DNA of 64,000 bases. Source: Algorimicrobium echini (lineage in GTDB: Bacteria; Bacteroidota; Bacteroidia; Flavobacteriales; Flavobacteriaceae). The notes under the pieces are model-generated. The model was not told the DNA's origin. It did no database searches and was given only the letters and a program-made list of their open reading frames with translations. The position numbers and the translations under genes are program-made. This document shows positions 7,129-17,031 of the stretch, piece after piece (position 1 is the first letter of the stretch; each line of letters starts with the position of its first letter). The stretch covers positions 466,335 through 530,334 of the forward strand of contig NZ_FOVN01000002.1 of the NCBI RefSeq assembly GCF_900115185.1. Direction: 5' to 3'.

Positions 7129-8076
7129 TTATTGTCTTTCGTCTTCAGGTTTTACGTATTCGTCTTTATTTTTTCCGCCAAAAACGGACACGTTAACATA
7201 ACGTTTTGGGTTTAATTTAAAATCTTGTAACAACTCTTTAAGTTGCATGGAAGCAACCTCTAAATTATCATACAGTTTATCATCCTTAAGGAGTTTACCC
7301 ATGGTGCCCTGACCATTATCTAAATCTGCTAATAGATTATTAACATTTGCCAATGTTGTATCAAGATTACCAAGTGTATTGGAAATGTCCGCCTTCTTTA
7401 AATCTGCTGAAACTACAGCTAGATTAGCACTTATTGAATCGAAATTTTTAATAACAGATGTTAAGTTTGCTTCGTTTTTAGCCACCAAAGAATTAATGGA
7501 ACCCGATAACGCGTTAAACGATTTAATGGTGGCATTTAATTCTGCAATAGCATTTTTTAAACCTGAATCCGAAGTATCTTCAATAAGTCCATTTATACCA
7601 ATAAGTAAGGTGTCGGCCGTTTTTAATGTTGTTCCCAAATCGGAACTTAATTCAGAGAAATTTCCAGATAGTTGTTCAATTAACCCCTTCTCTACTTCCG
7701 ATTCAAACATGGCTCCATCTTCAGCCATTTCAGTATCTGTACCCGGAATAATAGCAATGGCATTATCTCCTAACAGTCCAGATGCATACATACGAACTTT
7801 ACTGTTTTTTGAAAATTTCAAATCGTTATCAACAGCAAAAATAACACGTGTTTTACGTGTTTCAGGAATATATTTTATTTCTTTAATTTGACCAATATTG
7901 TTGCCTTTAATGGTTACTGCAGAAGATTCGGCTAAAGCATTATAATCAAATTCTGTTTGGTACGTATTTGCGCCATCCAACAGGTTGACACCTTGTAGAA
8001 AATTAATTCCAAAAATAAGAAAGACAATTCCTGAAATGACTAATATGGCTGTTTTTACTTCTTTAGATAGTTTCAA
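7129..8076 (-). CDS. MCE-family (MlaD-like) lipid-transport protein
   Basis: 315 residues. An N-terminal membrane anchor (about residues 9-29, AILVISGIVFLIFGINFLQG) is followed by the MCE domain (residues about 38-118) with the usual GQIKEIKYIPETRKTRVIF and GLLGDNAIAIIPG segments. A long helical region (about 130-275) made of amphipathic repeats follows. Proteins of this kind bind phospholipid and shuttle it across the periplasm between inner and outer membranes, normally with MlaE/MlaF, which are not seen here. The gene starts an operon: a TAATTTTG promoter box lies at 8100-8107 on this strand. Its neighbour upstream is the cell-wall amidase. Confidence 0.9.
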   Translation of the reverse strand: MKLSKEVKTAILVISGIVFLIFGINFLQGVNLLDGANTYQTEFDYNALAESSAVTIKGNNIGQIKEIKYIPETRKTRVIFAVDNDLKFSKNSKVRMYASGLLGDNAIAIIPGTDTEMAEDGAMFESEVEKGLIEQLSGNFSELSSDLGTTLKTADTLLIGINGLIEDTSDSGLKNAIAELNATIKSFNALSGSINSLVAKNEANLTSVIKNFDSISANLAVVSADLKKADISNTLGNLDTTLANVNNLLADLDNGQGTMGKLLKDDKLYDNLEVASMQLKELLQDFKLNPKRYVNVSVFGGKNKDEYVKPEDERQ

Positions 8077-8099
8077 AGTGATAAAATTTGGTTATTAAA

Positions 8100-8107
8100 C
8101 AAAATTA
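8100..8107 (-). promoter_or_regulatory. Bacteroidota -7 promoter box (TAATTTTG) for the MCE/Fe-S operon
   Basis: On the minus strand TAATTTTG matches TAnnTTTG exactly and lies about 24 bases before the MCE start codon. I see no TTG at the expected -33 distance, so the upstream element is weak or absent. It probably drives the run of tightly spaced genes down to about 2.7 kb. Confidence 0.5.
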
Positions 8108-8131
8108 GAAATAAAATAATAAAGAATACCT

Positions 8132-9250
8132 TTAATTTGAAGTTGTTTTTAGCACTTCCGTCAGTGGCACTTGTTGGTTATTTTTAAAAGCGACAATAAA
8201 ACAACCATCATATCCCTTTAAATCTGCCTCACTTTTTAGTCGTTTAGCCACATTGTAATCGGATGTTGACCCGTAATAATATTTATATAGCTCCCCTAAT
8301 TCTTCGACTGAAATTGGATCTAATCCTTTAAAATTATAGGGTTTGGTCATAATTTTTCTGGAACTGGCCGCTATTTGAATTTTAAAGGTTATATCTTCAT
8401 AAATATCTTCTTCTAATGTTTCTGATACTAAATCTGTTTCTGTTATATTGTTAGAGAAATAACCACCAACATTTTGATCTAAATTATCTTTATAATGCAA
8501 AATAGCTTCTTTAATTGCTGAAGCCATTTCATCCTGTCCTTTGTTTGAGTTAAGATATAAGCCTTCTGGTTTATAAGTTAAAAAACCAGTTTCTATCAAT
8601 ACACTCGGCATATAAGTGTTATGCAAAACCCAAAATCCGGCTTGTTTAACACCACGACTTTTGCGTTTTAATTTACCTGTAAAATTATTTTCAATAAAAC
8701 TGGCTAGTTGAATACTCTGATCTAAATATTCTTCTTGCATTAAAGTTAATCCTATGAGTGATTCAGGTGAATTCGGGTCAAAACCTTCATAATGTTTTTC
8801 ATAATCCTCTTCCAGAAAAATCACTTCATTTTCCTTTTTTGCAACATTAAAATTTTGCTCATTTACATGCAATCCAAGCACGTAGGTTTCTGTACCGTGT
8901 GCACTATTTGAAAAGGCATTGCAATGAACCGAAACAAATAAATCGGCATCTGCCTTATTTGCAATTGCAGCACGTTCTCTTAACTTCAAGAATACATCTG
9001 TTTTACGGGTGTAAATAACTTGAATATCCTGATTCTTTTCTAATGCTTTTCCAACTTCCAGAACAATATTCAAAGCAATATTTTTCTCTTTAAAACCATT
9101 ACCTAAATTGCCAGGATCGTGTCCACCATGACCAGCATCGAGTACCACAACAAATTTATCGGATTTGCTTTGCGAAAAAACCGAATTAACCGAAGAAACA
9201 ATTAAAAGCAAGGTTAAAAATAAGAAACTTATATTGGTGTTCGTTTTCAT
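8132..9250 (-). CDS. N-acetylmuramoyl-L-alanine amidase (Amidase_3), secreted
   Basis: 372 residues with a signal peptide ending near SVFSQ. The zinc amidase domain (about residues 32-255) shows all ligand regions: VVLDAGHGGHDPG (His), FKEKNIALN (Glu), FVSVHCNAF (His) and the catalytic ETGFLT. The last 85 residues (IQIAASSRKI...) look like a divergent SPOR-type peptidoglycan-binding domain. It cleaves the bond between MurNAc and the stem peptide during cell separation. It stands divergent from the LptD-like gene and just upstream of the MCE gene, an envelope-building neighbourhood common in flavobacteria. Confidence 0.93.
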   Translation of the reverse strand: MKTNTNISFLFLTLLLIVSSVNSVFSQSKSDKFVVVLDAGHGGHDPGNLGNGFKEKNIALNIVLEVGKALEKNQDIQVIYTRKTDVFLKLRERAAIANKADADLFVSVHCNAFSNSAHGTETYVLGLHVNEQNFNVAKKENEVIFLEEDYEKHYEGFDPNSPESLIGLTLMQEEYLDQSIQLASFIENNFTGKLKRKSRGVKQAGFWVLHNTYMPSVLIETGFLTYKPEGLYLNSNKGQDEMASAIKEAILHYKDNLDQNVGGYFSNNITETDLVSETLEEDIYEDITFKIQIAASSRKIMTKPYNFKGLDPISVEELGELYKYYYGSTSDYNVAKRLKSEADLKGYDGCFIVAFKNNQQVPLTEVLKTTSN

Positions 9251-9331
9251 ATAGAATATAACAACTTTTTTATGGGTTTATTTTAATTTTGGAATTTTTG
9301 GATATATTAATTTAATCACAAAAAATATATG

Positions 9332-9339
9332 TAATTTTG
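9332..9339 (+). promoter_or_regulatory. -7 promoter box (TAATTTTG) for the LptD-like gene
   Basis: An exact TAnnTTTG. The TTG at 9337-9339, which could be read as a start codon, is the end of this box, so the real start is more likely the TTG at 9388, 48 bases downstream. No good TTG is seen at the -33 position. Confidence 0.5.
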
Positions 9340-9387
9340 GCAATTCAAAAACCGAGCCATACTTTTACAAAAATACATTTAAAAGCG

Positions 9388-12090
9388 TTGCGTACAAACA
9401 ACTTTCACATACTTTTTGCCTTAAGTTTTACAGTGTTTATCAACATGTTGGGCTTTGCCCAAGATTTGCCAAAATCGGGTATCCAAGTAGAATCCAACAA
9501 GGAAAACGACAGCTTAAATGTGAGTATTACAGATGCTTTGAAGTCAGATATTAGCGAAAAGGGACAAGATTCTACTCTTACAGACACAGTAAAACCTAAA
9601 AAAGAAATGATTTCTGGCCCTGTTAAGTATAAAGCTACAGATTACACATCGTTTAATAATAAGGAGCAAAAATTATACATGTATAATGAAGCGGAAGTTT
9701 ATTATGAAGATATGGAACTTAAAGCTGGTGTGATAATTATTGATTATAACACAAATACGGTTTTTGCGAAAGGAATAATAGACTCGACAGGTGTTTATAC
9801 CCAAGCACCTATTTTTAAACAGGCCGAAAATGAAGTTAAACCCGATTCTATAAAATTCAATACAGTCACCGAAAAAGCGCTCATCTATAATTCGAATACA
9901 GAACAAGGTGATATTAAAATATTTGCGCCCATTACCAAAAAAGTAAATGATTCGATTATTTTTTTATATAAAGGCCGATTTACAACTGCTAAAGATATCG
10001 AGAATCCAGAATACTATTTTCAGTCTAATAAAATAAAAATTGTTCCTGGTGAAAAAATTGTAGTTGGTGTTACCAATATGGTAATAGCTGATGTGCCAAC
10101 ACCATTGGGCTTACCGTTTGGTTTTTTTCCATTAACAAATAAAGAAACATCCGGTGTTATTATTCCTACGTTTGGAGAAGAAAATAATCGTGGGTATTTC
10201 ATTCAAAATGGTGGTTATTATTTTGCATTAAGTGATTATTTTGATTTGGCTGTTTTGGGAGATTATTATACAAACGGCAGTTATGGTTTACGCATGGAAA
10301 GTGCCTATGCCAATAAATATAAGTTTCGTGGTAACCTCGGGTTTAGGTATGAAAACTTAATTAATAGTGAACGTGGCTTCCCTGATTATGGAAAATCATC
10401 TATTTATAACATTCGCTGGTCACATGCACAAGATCCAAAGGCAAATCCAAATTCTCGATTTTCAGCATCTGTCAACTTGGGAAGTAGCAGGTATTATCAA
10501 ACTTCCATAAATCAAGTTAATGCTCCTAGTTTTCTTAATAACACATTAGCGTCATCTGTTTCATACTCAAAAACATTTCAGGGAGAACCGCAAGTTAACA
10601 TGAGTGCAACTGCTACACATTCGCAAAACACAAATACAGAAGTCATCAATATGACACTGCCAACGGTTCAGGCTAGCGTGAGCCGTGTCTTTCCATTTGC
10701 TCCAAAAGAGGGTGTAAAAAAAGGAATTATTCAAAATGTTAACTTTCAGTATAACATACGTGCTGAAAATAGGATAGAAACAACTGATTCGCTGTTCTTC
10801 AAAAAAGAAATGTGGGACAGTGCAGAAAATGGTGTACAACATAGTATACCATTAACTACAAATTTTAAAGTTTTTAAATATTTAAGTTTAAGCGCTAGTA
10901 CTTCTTATGATGAAACATGGGTGTTTGAAACCGTTAATAAATATTATGATCCTTCTGAAAACGAAGTAGTTACAGAAACAAAAAAAGGTTTCGATGCCTT
11001 TAGAACATATAACTTTAGTACCAGTCTAGGTACAACACTATACGGAATGTTCGATTTTAGGAAAGCAGGAAAGAATCCTAAAATTCAACAAATTAGACAC
11101 GTAATGAGGCCCTCAATGAGTTACAATATCAATCCTTCATTTAGTAACTATTATCAAACATATGAAGTGGTTAGTGCCGATGGTTTAACTGTTACTGAAG
11201 AAGAATACACACGTTTTGAGGGTGGTATATTTGGTGTACCAAATAACCGATATTCTAGCTCAATTGGTATGAGTTTATCCAATAATATAGAAGCTAAAGT
11301 TCGTGACAGAGATTCCACAGCAACAGAACCTAAAAAAATTAAAATTCTCGATAACTTAAACTTTTCTACGGCTTACAATTTAGCTGGCGACTCATTAAAC
11401 TGGAGTCCCTTAAGGATGTCAGGAGGCACACAACTATTAAACAATCAAATGTCGGTAAACTTCGGTGCAACGTTAGACCCTTATGCTCTAGATAACAACA
11501 ATTCCAAAATTGATAAGTTTAACATAGACAATGGTGGTAGTTTATTCCGTTTAACAAGCGCGAATATAACTATGAGTTACTCCATTTCTAGCAGCACGTT
11601 TGATGGTACAGAAAACGACCGAAGCACGCAGGAAAATTTACGTAGTGGTGGTCGAGCGGATGATTTATTTGGTCGTGCTCAAGATTTTTCTGACCAAAGT
11701 TATTACGATAAGGAAGATGAGGATGAGGAAAGAAAGCCCAGCAAATTATACACAAATAAAATACCGTGGAACATTAAATTTGCTTACGCAGTAAATTATA
11801 ATAATACACAACGGCAAAATGAAATTTCATCGCATTCTCTCATGTTTTCTGGTGATGTAGAGGTTGCGCCACAGTGGACTGTTGGCGCCTCATCGGGATA
11901 TGATTTTAAAAACAGAGGGTTTACATATACTCAACTACGTTTTGAGCGCGATTTATTAAGTTGGCGTATGAATTTTAGCTGGGTTCCTTTTAGCACTAGA
12001 AGTTCTTGGTATTTCTTTATTGGGATAAAATCTAATATCTTAAAAGATATTAAGTATGATAAACGACGTCAACCTGACCAACAACTATAA
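9388..12090 (+). CDS. lptD: LptD/OstA-like outer-membrane lipopolysaccharide assembly protein
   Basis: About 900 residues from TTG 9388. This start gives a clean signal peptide (MRTNNFHILFALSFTVFINM LGFAQ), whereas the frame extends to a TTG at 9337 that overlaps a promoter box. Residues about 75-250 form an OstA/LptA-like beta-jellyroll (VKYKATDYTSFNN, AEVYYEDMELKAGVIIID, AKGIIDSTG). The rest is a large beta-barrel with many aromatic-ended strands. The segment VPTPLGLPFGFFPLTNKETS is typical of Bacteroidota LptD-like proteins. It would insert LPS into the outer leaflet. An acidic, Asp/Ser-rich insert (RAQDFSDQSYYDKEDEDEER) lies near residue 770. Divergent from the amidase gene. Confidence 0.85.
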   Translation: MRTNNFHILFALSFTVFINMLGFAQDLPKSGIQVESNKENDSLNVSITDALKSDISEKGQDSTLTDTVKPKKEMISGPVKYKATDYTSFNNKEQKLYMYNEAEVYYEDMELKAGVIIIDYNTNTVFAKGIIDSTGVYTQAPIFKQAENEVKPDSIKFNTVTEKALIYNSNTEQGDIKIFAPITKKVNDSIIFLYKGRFTTAKDIENPEYYFQSNKIKIVPGEKIVVGVTNMVIADVPTPLGLPFGFFPLTNKETSGVIIPTFGEENNRGYFIQNGGYYFALSDYFDLAVLGDYYTNGSYGLRMESAYANKYKFRGNLGFRYENLINSERGFPDYGKSSIYNIRWSHAQDPKANPNSRFSASVNLGSSRYYQTSINQVNAPSFLNNTLASSVSYSKTFQGEPQVNMSATATHSQNTNTEVINMTLPTVQASVSRVFPFAPKEGVKKGIIQNVNFQYNIRAENRIETTDSLFFKKEMWDSAENGVQHSIPLTTNFKVFKYLSLSASTSYDETWVFETVNKYYDPSENEVVTETKKGFDAFRTYNFSTSLGTTLYGMFDFRKAGKNPKIQQIRHVMRPSMSYNINPSFSNYYQTYEVVSADGLTVTEEEYTRFEGGIFGVPNNRYSSSIGMSLSNNIEAKVRDRDSTATEPKKIKILDNLNFSTAYNLAGDSLNWSPLRMSGGTQLLNNQMSVNFGATLDPYALDNNNSKIDKFNIDNGGSLFRLTSANITMSYSISSSTFDGTENDRSTQENLRSGGRADDLFGRAQDFSDQSYYDKEDEDEERKPSKLYTNKIPWNIKFAYAVNYNNTQRQNEISSHSLMFSGDVEVAPQWTVGASSGYDFKNRGFTYTQLRFERDLLSWRMNFSWVPFSTRSSWYFFIGIKSNILKDIKYDKRRQPDQQL

Positions 12091-12113
12091 TTTTTAAATT
12101 GATTTCTACTGTT

Positions 12114-12494
12114 ATGAAAAAAATTATTAACACTTCACAAGCTCCTGCTCCAATTGGTCCATATAATCAAGCTGTATTAGTTGGAAACATGCTTTATACC
12201 TCTGGCCAAATTGCTATTAACCCAACTACCAACGAATTAGTTTTAGACACTATAGAATTAGAAACAGAACAGGTTATGCAAAACATGAAAGCTGTACTAG
12301 AAGCTGCTAATATGACTTTTGAAAACGTGATTAAGTCGACAATATTCATCAGCGATATGGAAAATTTTTCTAAAATTAATAGCATATACGCTACCTATTT
12401 CAATTCAGAAACAGCACCAGCTCGTGAAACTGTAGAAGTTGCCAATTTACCAAAGTATGTTAATGTAGAAATTAGCATGATAGCCGCAAAATAA
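12114..12494 (+). CDS. ridA: RidA family reactive enamine/imine deaminase
   Basis: 126 residues from ATG 12114; an upstream TTG (12099) only adds five residues and is not needed. Family motifs: APAPIGPYNQAVLVGNMLYTSGQIAINP near the start, NMKAVLEAANMTFENVIKSTIF in the middle and PARETVEVANLPKYVNVEIS with the conserved Arg near residue 105 that binds the substrate carboxylate. It hydrolyses 2-aminoacrylate and related imines released by PLP enzymes. It follows lptD by 23 bases and converges with the outer-membrane protein gene on the other strand. Confidence 0.95.
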   Translation: MKKIINTSQAPAPIGPYNQAVLVGNMLYTSGQIAINPTTNELVLDTIELETEQVMQNMKAVLEAANMTFENVIKSTIFISDMENFSKINSIYATYFNSETAPARETVEVANLPKYVNVEISMIAAK

Positions 12495-12499
12495 AACCC

Positions 12500-13420
12500 T
12501 TAAAAAGCCAAAGACCAACTTATACCAACCGTATCACTATCCGAACCAATGTCTTTGAAAGTTACGGATCGTAAATACGATAATTTAATAGCCTGTGTTT
12601 TAGTTATAGGAGCACCAAAAGATAAAGCACCTAAAAAATCGCCTCTTGAATCATTTTGTGAAACGCCATCAATTGTAGCCGCTGCTCCAGTTCCTAAACC
12701 AAGACTACCAGAAATCCATATTCTATTCTTAAACCGGTGAATGAGGTGCGATTGCACAGCATATAATGGGTTTTGCTTTTTCTGTTGATTATTAAAAAAC
12801 TGGTTATTATTTGTTATTATGAATACAGAGGTTGTTAACTCATAAGACCAACGACCCCAATTATGAACCATCCCAATTTGCGGTCTAAAAACAAAGCGAT
12901 TATTTCCTAAATTAATTAAACGGTTCTCGGCATATTGTCCCAATGGAAAATTAACAGCTAAAGATATCCCTAACATGGTATTAACAGGATTAGCTTTCAT
13001 GTACTCCATCATTTCCAATTTACCCATAGCACTTGGGCCAATTAAGTTTAATGATACGCGTATACGAGGATCAGAAAAACCTTCTCGATTAATTGCTTGA
13101 GGCTCTCCTGAAATTCGCCCTTCCCATTGGCCAAAAACAAAGGGAATTGTAACATCTACACGTGCTAATTTATTACCAATTTTAAAAGGCTGAACATAGG
13201 ACACAGCTATAACATCCATATTCTGTTTTACGTCTTCTATTTGCAAAACTGGGTCAAAATACACATCACTTTCAGATACACCATAACCAATACCAACAAC
13301 ATGAGTTCCTAATGGCAAAGGGTTCCAACGACGTGGCTCAATGTCTTGTGAAAAAGTCTGAAAAGTAGTAGCTAACAGAGAAATCGAGATTACTAGATTT
13401 CTTAAAATGCCTGTATTCAT
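12500..13420 (-). CDS. Outer-membrane beta-barrel protein (Phenol_MetA_deg / transporter-like)
   Basis: 306 residues with a signal peptide (ends TFQTFSQ). The sequence is a run of amphipathic beta strands ending in an aromatic residue (ISWSLAF), as expected of an outer-membrane barrel. The start RRWNPLPLGTHVVGIGYGVS and the segment VDVTIPFVFGQWEG are like the MetA-pathway-of-phenol-degradation family, which is thought to be FadL-like or porin-like. The substrate is unknown and phenol degradation is not implied. It is a stand-alone gene, convergent with ridA. Confidence 0.8.
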   Translation of the reverse strand: MNTGILRNLVISISLLATTFQTFSQDIEPRRWNPLPLGTHVVGIGYGVSESDVYFDPVLQIEDVKQNMDVIAVSYVQPFKIGNKLARVDVTIPFVFGQWEGRISGEPQAINREGFSDPRIRVSLNLIGPSAMGKLEMMEYMKANPVNTMLGISLAVNFPLGQYAENRLINLGNNRFVFRPQIGMVHNWGRWSYELTTSVFIITNNNQFFNNQQKKQNPLYAVQSHLIHRFKNRIWISGSLGLGTGAAATIDGVSQNDSRGDFLGALSFGAPITKTQAIKLSYLRSVTFKDIGSDSDTVGISWSLAF

Positions 13421-13550
13421 AAAAAACCAATAGAATTAATTGCCACACAATATATATGACAGCTTGAGCTTTAAAGCACCTGCAAATTAAAAAATTATAT
13501 CAGATATATTCTATTAATAATAAAAAGTATAAATATTATAATATTTGATG

Positions 13551-13913
13551 CTACAGACCTTTTATTAAAAGTAAAGCCGTTGCTGGGTTGGTTGCAAGAG
13601 GTACATCATGAACATCACACAAGCGAATCAGCATTAAAACATCAGGTTCGTGTGGATGCTTTTCTAGTGGGTCTCTAAAAAACAGTACCATGTTGCATAA
13701 CCCTTCGGCAACACGACCTGCAATTTGTGCATCACCTCCTAAAGGTCCTGACAGTAATTTATTTACTTTAAATCCAGCACTTTCCACTTTATTTCCTGTT
13801 GTACCAGTAGAAACCAATGTCACATGACTCTGATGAAAAAAACCTTTATGTTCATTTAAAAACTGTACCATTTCAGCTTTCTTCCCGTCATGTGCTATAA
13901 TTGCTATTTCCAT
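13551..13913 (-). CDS. mgsA: Methylglyoxal synthase
   Basis: 120 residues, slightly short of the 130-150 usual in the family. Motifs are complete: IAHDGKK at the start, STGTTG (phosphate binding), SGPLGGDAQIAGRVAEG with the catalytic Asp, and FFRDPLEKHPHEPDV with the conserved Asp and His. It turns dihydroxyacetone phosphate into methylglyoxal plus phosphate, a bypass when phosphate is low and sugar phosphates pile up. It overlaps the stop of the upstream kinase by one base (TAATG), so the two are translationally coupled, and gapA/pfkA lie just upstream. It fits a sugar-phosphate overflow role. Confidence 0.95.
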   Translation of the reverse strand: MEIAIIAHDGKKAEMVQFLNEHKGFFHQSHVTLVSTGTTGNKVESAGFKVNKLLSGPLGGDAQIAGRVAEGLCNMVLFFRDPLEKHPHEPDVLMLIRLCDVHDVPLATNPATALLLIKGL

Positions 13914-14776
13914 TAGGCCTCTTTATTTGTATGATAGTTAACCAAGCCATCAATTGGCCGCCTTATAATATTACCAACTTTAAACTGATATTCTTCGGCT
14001 ACTTCTAAAATTTCATCTTTAGAAAAATGTGCAATTGAACCTGCAAAATGAACTGGAACACTTTTAATTTCTTCTTTAAATTGAAGAATCATGTTTTCTG
14101 AGAATAACCGTAAGCCCTTTTTAATTAAATCCTTTATATATTTAGTTTCTTTATTCAGGAACATAAATTCAGCAAAATTGGCCAAGTAAGCATTTGGATT
14201 AGGCTGTTTGTAGAGGTTATATTTTATAAAATCGGTATCTAAATTATATTTATCGGCAAATGCAATTCTTATAGTTTCTGGCATATGATTAAAATAATAG
14301 TCCCGAATTAATTGTTTACCGTAATAATTCCCTGAAGCATCATCCATAAGTGTATATCCTAAAGATTTAACCCGTTGGTGTAAATTTTTACCATCAAAAT
14401 AACTACAGTTTGAACCTGTTCCTAAAATGCAAACTACCGCTATTTCATTTGGTGTATTCAATGTAGCACGAACTGCTGCATAGGTATCTTCTTTAACTTC
14501 GATAAGTGCATTAATAAAAATAGATTCTAACACATATTTTAAAAGTAATCTAGGTTTTTCAGTGCCGCAACCTGCTCCATAAAAATAAACGTGAGATACA
14601 TCCAATTTATGTTTTTTTAAATCGGGATGTTTATTTATAATCTTAAAGAGTTTTTTCTCTTTTAAAATGGCTGGATTAAGACCTTTGGTTCTTATTTTCT
14701 CTAACAATTGGTTTCCATTTTCATCAACAGAAATCCAATCGCATTTTGTAGAGCCACTATCAACAATTAGTATCAT
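13913..14776 (-). CDS. BadF/BadG/BcrA-type sugar kinase (N-acetylglucosamine kinase-like)
   Basis: 287 residues of the ASKHA ATPase fold. Phosphate-1 motif: ILIVDSGSTKCDW at the start. Other motifs: YFYGAGCG near residue 68, CILGTGSNCSYFDG (phosphate-2) near 118, LGYTLMDDASGNYYGKQLI near 142 and FAGSIAHFSKDEI (adenosine part) near 246. Such proteins in Bacteroidota are mostly annotated N-acetylglucosamine kinase. Here the partner genes are mgsA (one-base overlap) and gapA/pfkA upstream, so a sugar substrate fits, but it is not proven. A terminator separates it from gapA, so it may have its own promoter or depend on read-through. Confidence 0.85.
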   Translation of the reverse strand: MILIVDSGSTKCDWISVDENGNQLLEKIRTKGLNPAILKEKKLFKIINKHPDLKKHKLDVSHVYFYGAGCGTEKPRLLLKYVLESIFINALIEVKEDTYAAVRATLNTPNEIAVVCILGTGSNCSYFDGKNLHQRVKSLGYTLMDDASGNYYGKQLIRDYYFNHMPETIRIAFADKYNLDTDFIKYNLYKQPNPNAYLANFAEFMFLNKETKYIKDLIKKGLRLFSENMILQFKEEIKSVPVHFAGSIAHFSKDEILEVAEEYQFKVGNIIRRPIDGLVNYHTNKEA

Positions 14777-14786
14777 ATTTTCTAGA

Positions 14787-14832
14787 ATAAAAAAATCCGC
14801 AGTCTACAATATTCTATTATAAAACTGCGGAT
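14787..14832 (-). terminator. Intrinsic terminator after gapA
   Basis: On the minus strand a perfect 9-bp stem (ATCCGCAGT at 14795-14803 pairing with ACTGCGGAT at 14824-14832, 20-base loop) is followed by a run of seven T. It should end the pfkA-gapA transcript or attenuate it before the kinase gene. Confidence 0.8.
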
Positions 14833-14850
14833 ATAAATGTAGTCATTAAT

Positions 14851-15855
<1,005 letters not shown>

Positions 15856-15886
15856 TTAAATTCTATTTTCTTGTTAATACTATGTA

Positions 15887-16873
15887 TTACGTGGTCATAA
15901 TATCAGAGACACGTAATAACTCTTTATTGATTTCTGTTTTGCCTTTTACAGCTTTATCTAATGGTGTTAGCTCTATTTTGTTATCTAGAATACCAACCAT
16001 ATAATTGCTTTTTCCTTCCAAAAGTGTTTCCACAGCCTTGACTCCCATTCTACTGGCTAAAACACGATCAAAACACGATGGCGAACCTCCACGTTGCATG
16101 TGTCCGAGAACAGAAACACGCACATCATATTCTTCCATATTTTCTTCGACATAATCTTTCAATTCAAATACATTTTTACCAATCTTATCACCTTCTGCTA
16201 CAACAACGATACTAGAAGACTTTCCAGATTTTTTACTTCGTCTTAATGATTCTAATAATCTATCCAATCCTAAATCTTCTTCCGGAATTAGTATTTCTTC
16301 AGCACCAGCACCAACGCCTGCATTTAAAGCAATATGACCTACATCACGACCCATAACTTCTACAAAAAACAAACGCTTATGGGAACTTGCTGTATCTCGA
16401 ATTTTATCAATAACCTCAACAACGGTATTTAAAGCGGTATCAAAACCTAGGGTGTAATTTGTACCAAAAATATCATTATCAATAGTACCTGGAATGCCAA
16501 TAATTGGAAAATTAAATTCCTCATTAAATACTAATCCACCAGTAAATGTACCATCGCCTCCAATTAACACCAAGGCATCAATACCAACACTTTTAAGTTG
16601 TAAAAATGCTTTCTGACGACCTTCTTTAGTCATAAACTCTTTAGATCTAGCCGATTTTAGCATGGTACCACCTGAATGAATGATATTATTAACACTACGC
16701 GCAGACAGAATTTTAAAATCACCCTCTATTAGTCCTTCAAAACCTCTGTAAACGCCTATACATTCTATTTCATGAAAGGCACAAGTTCTAACAACAGACC
16801 GAATGGCAGCATTCATTCCTGGCGAATCTCCACCAGAAGTTAAAACACCTATTTTTTTTATTTTTTTTGACAT
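15887..16873 (-). CDS. pfkA: ATP-dependent 6-phosphofructokinase
   Basis: 328 residues, the size of bacterial PfkA. Motifs: GVLTSGGDSPGMNAAIRS, GGDGTFTGG, the substrate site GTIDNDIFGTNYTLGFDTAL with the catalytic Asp, VEVMGRDVGHIAL, and LGHMQRGGSPSCFDRVLA. The Gly at the GGDGT motif is the one seen in ATP-using (not pyrophosphate-using) enzymes. It makes fructose 1,6-bisphosphate, the committing step of glycolysis. It is the first gene of the unit with gapA. No exact TAnnTTTG box is seen upstream. Confidence 0.97.
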   Translation of the reverse strand: MSKKIKKIGVLTSGGDSPGMNAAIRSVVRTCAFHEIECIGVYRGFEGLIEGDFKILSARSVNNIIHSGGTMLKSARSKEFMTKEGRQKAFLQLKSVGIDALVLIGGDGTFTGGLVFNEEFNFPIIGIPGTIDNDIFGTNYTLGFDTALNTVVEVIDKIRDTASSHKRLFFVEVMGRDVGHIALNAGVGAGAEEILIPEEDLGLDRLLESLRRSKKSGKSSSIVVVAEGDKIGKNVFELKDYVEENMEEYDVRVSVLGHMQRGGSPSCFDRVLASRMGVKAVETLLEGKSNYMVGILDNKIELTPLDKAVKGKTEINKELLRVSDIMTT

Positions 16874-17031
16874 AACAAAACACTTAATTACGTAAATCTA
16901 ATAAAGAAAAACTATATATAACAAGCTATTCGCTTTAAATTAATTGAAGCGTAAAAACTCAAACGTTTTCGTTAATAACTATTTGAATTTTGGAAGTTTT
17001 ATTAACTAAAAATGGCTAATTGAGTGGTGAT

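Noticed and set aside
7379-7891. 170-codon plus-strand open frame opposite the MCE gene
   Set aside because: It lies wholly inside the well-supported MCE gene on the other strand, has Ser/Ala-rich composition typical of a reverse-strand shadow, and matches no family.
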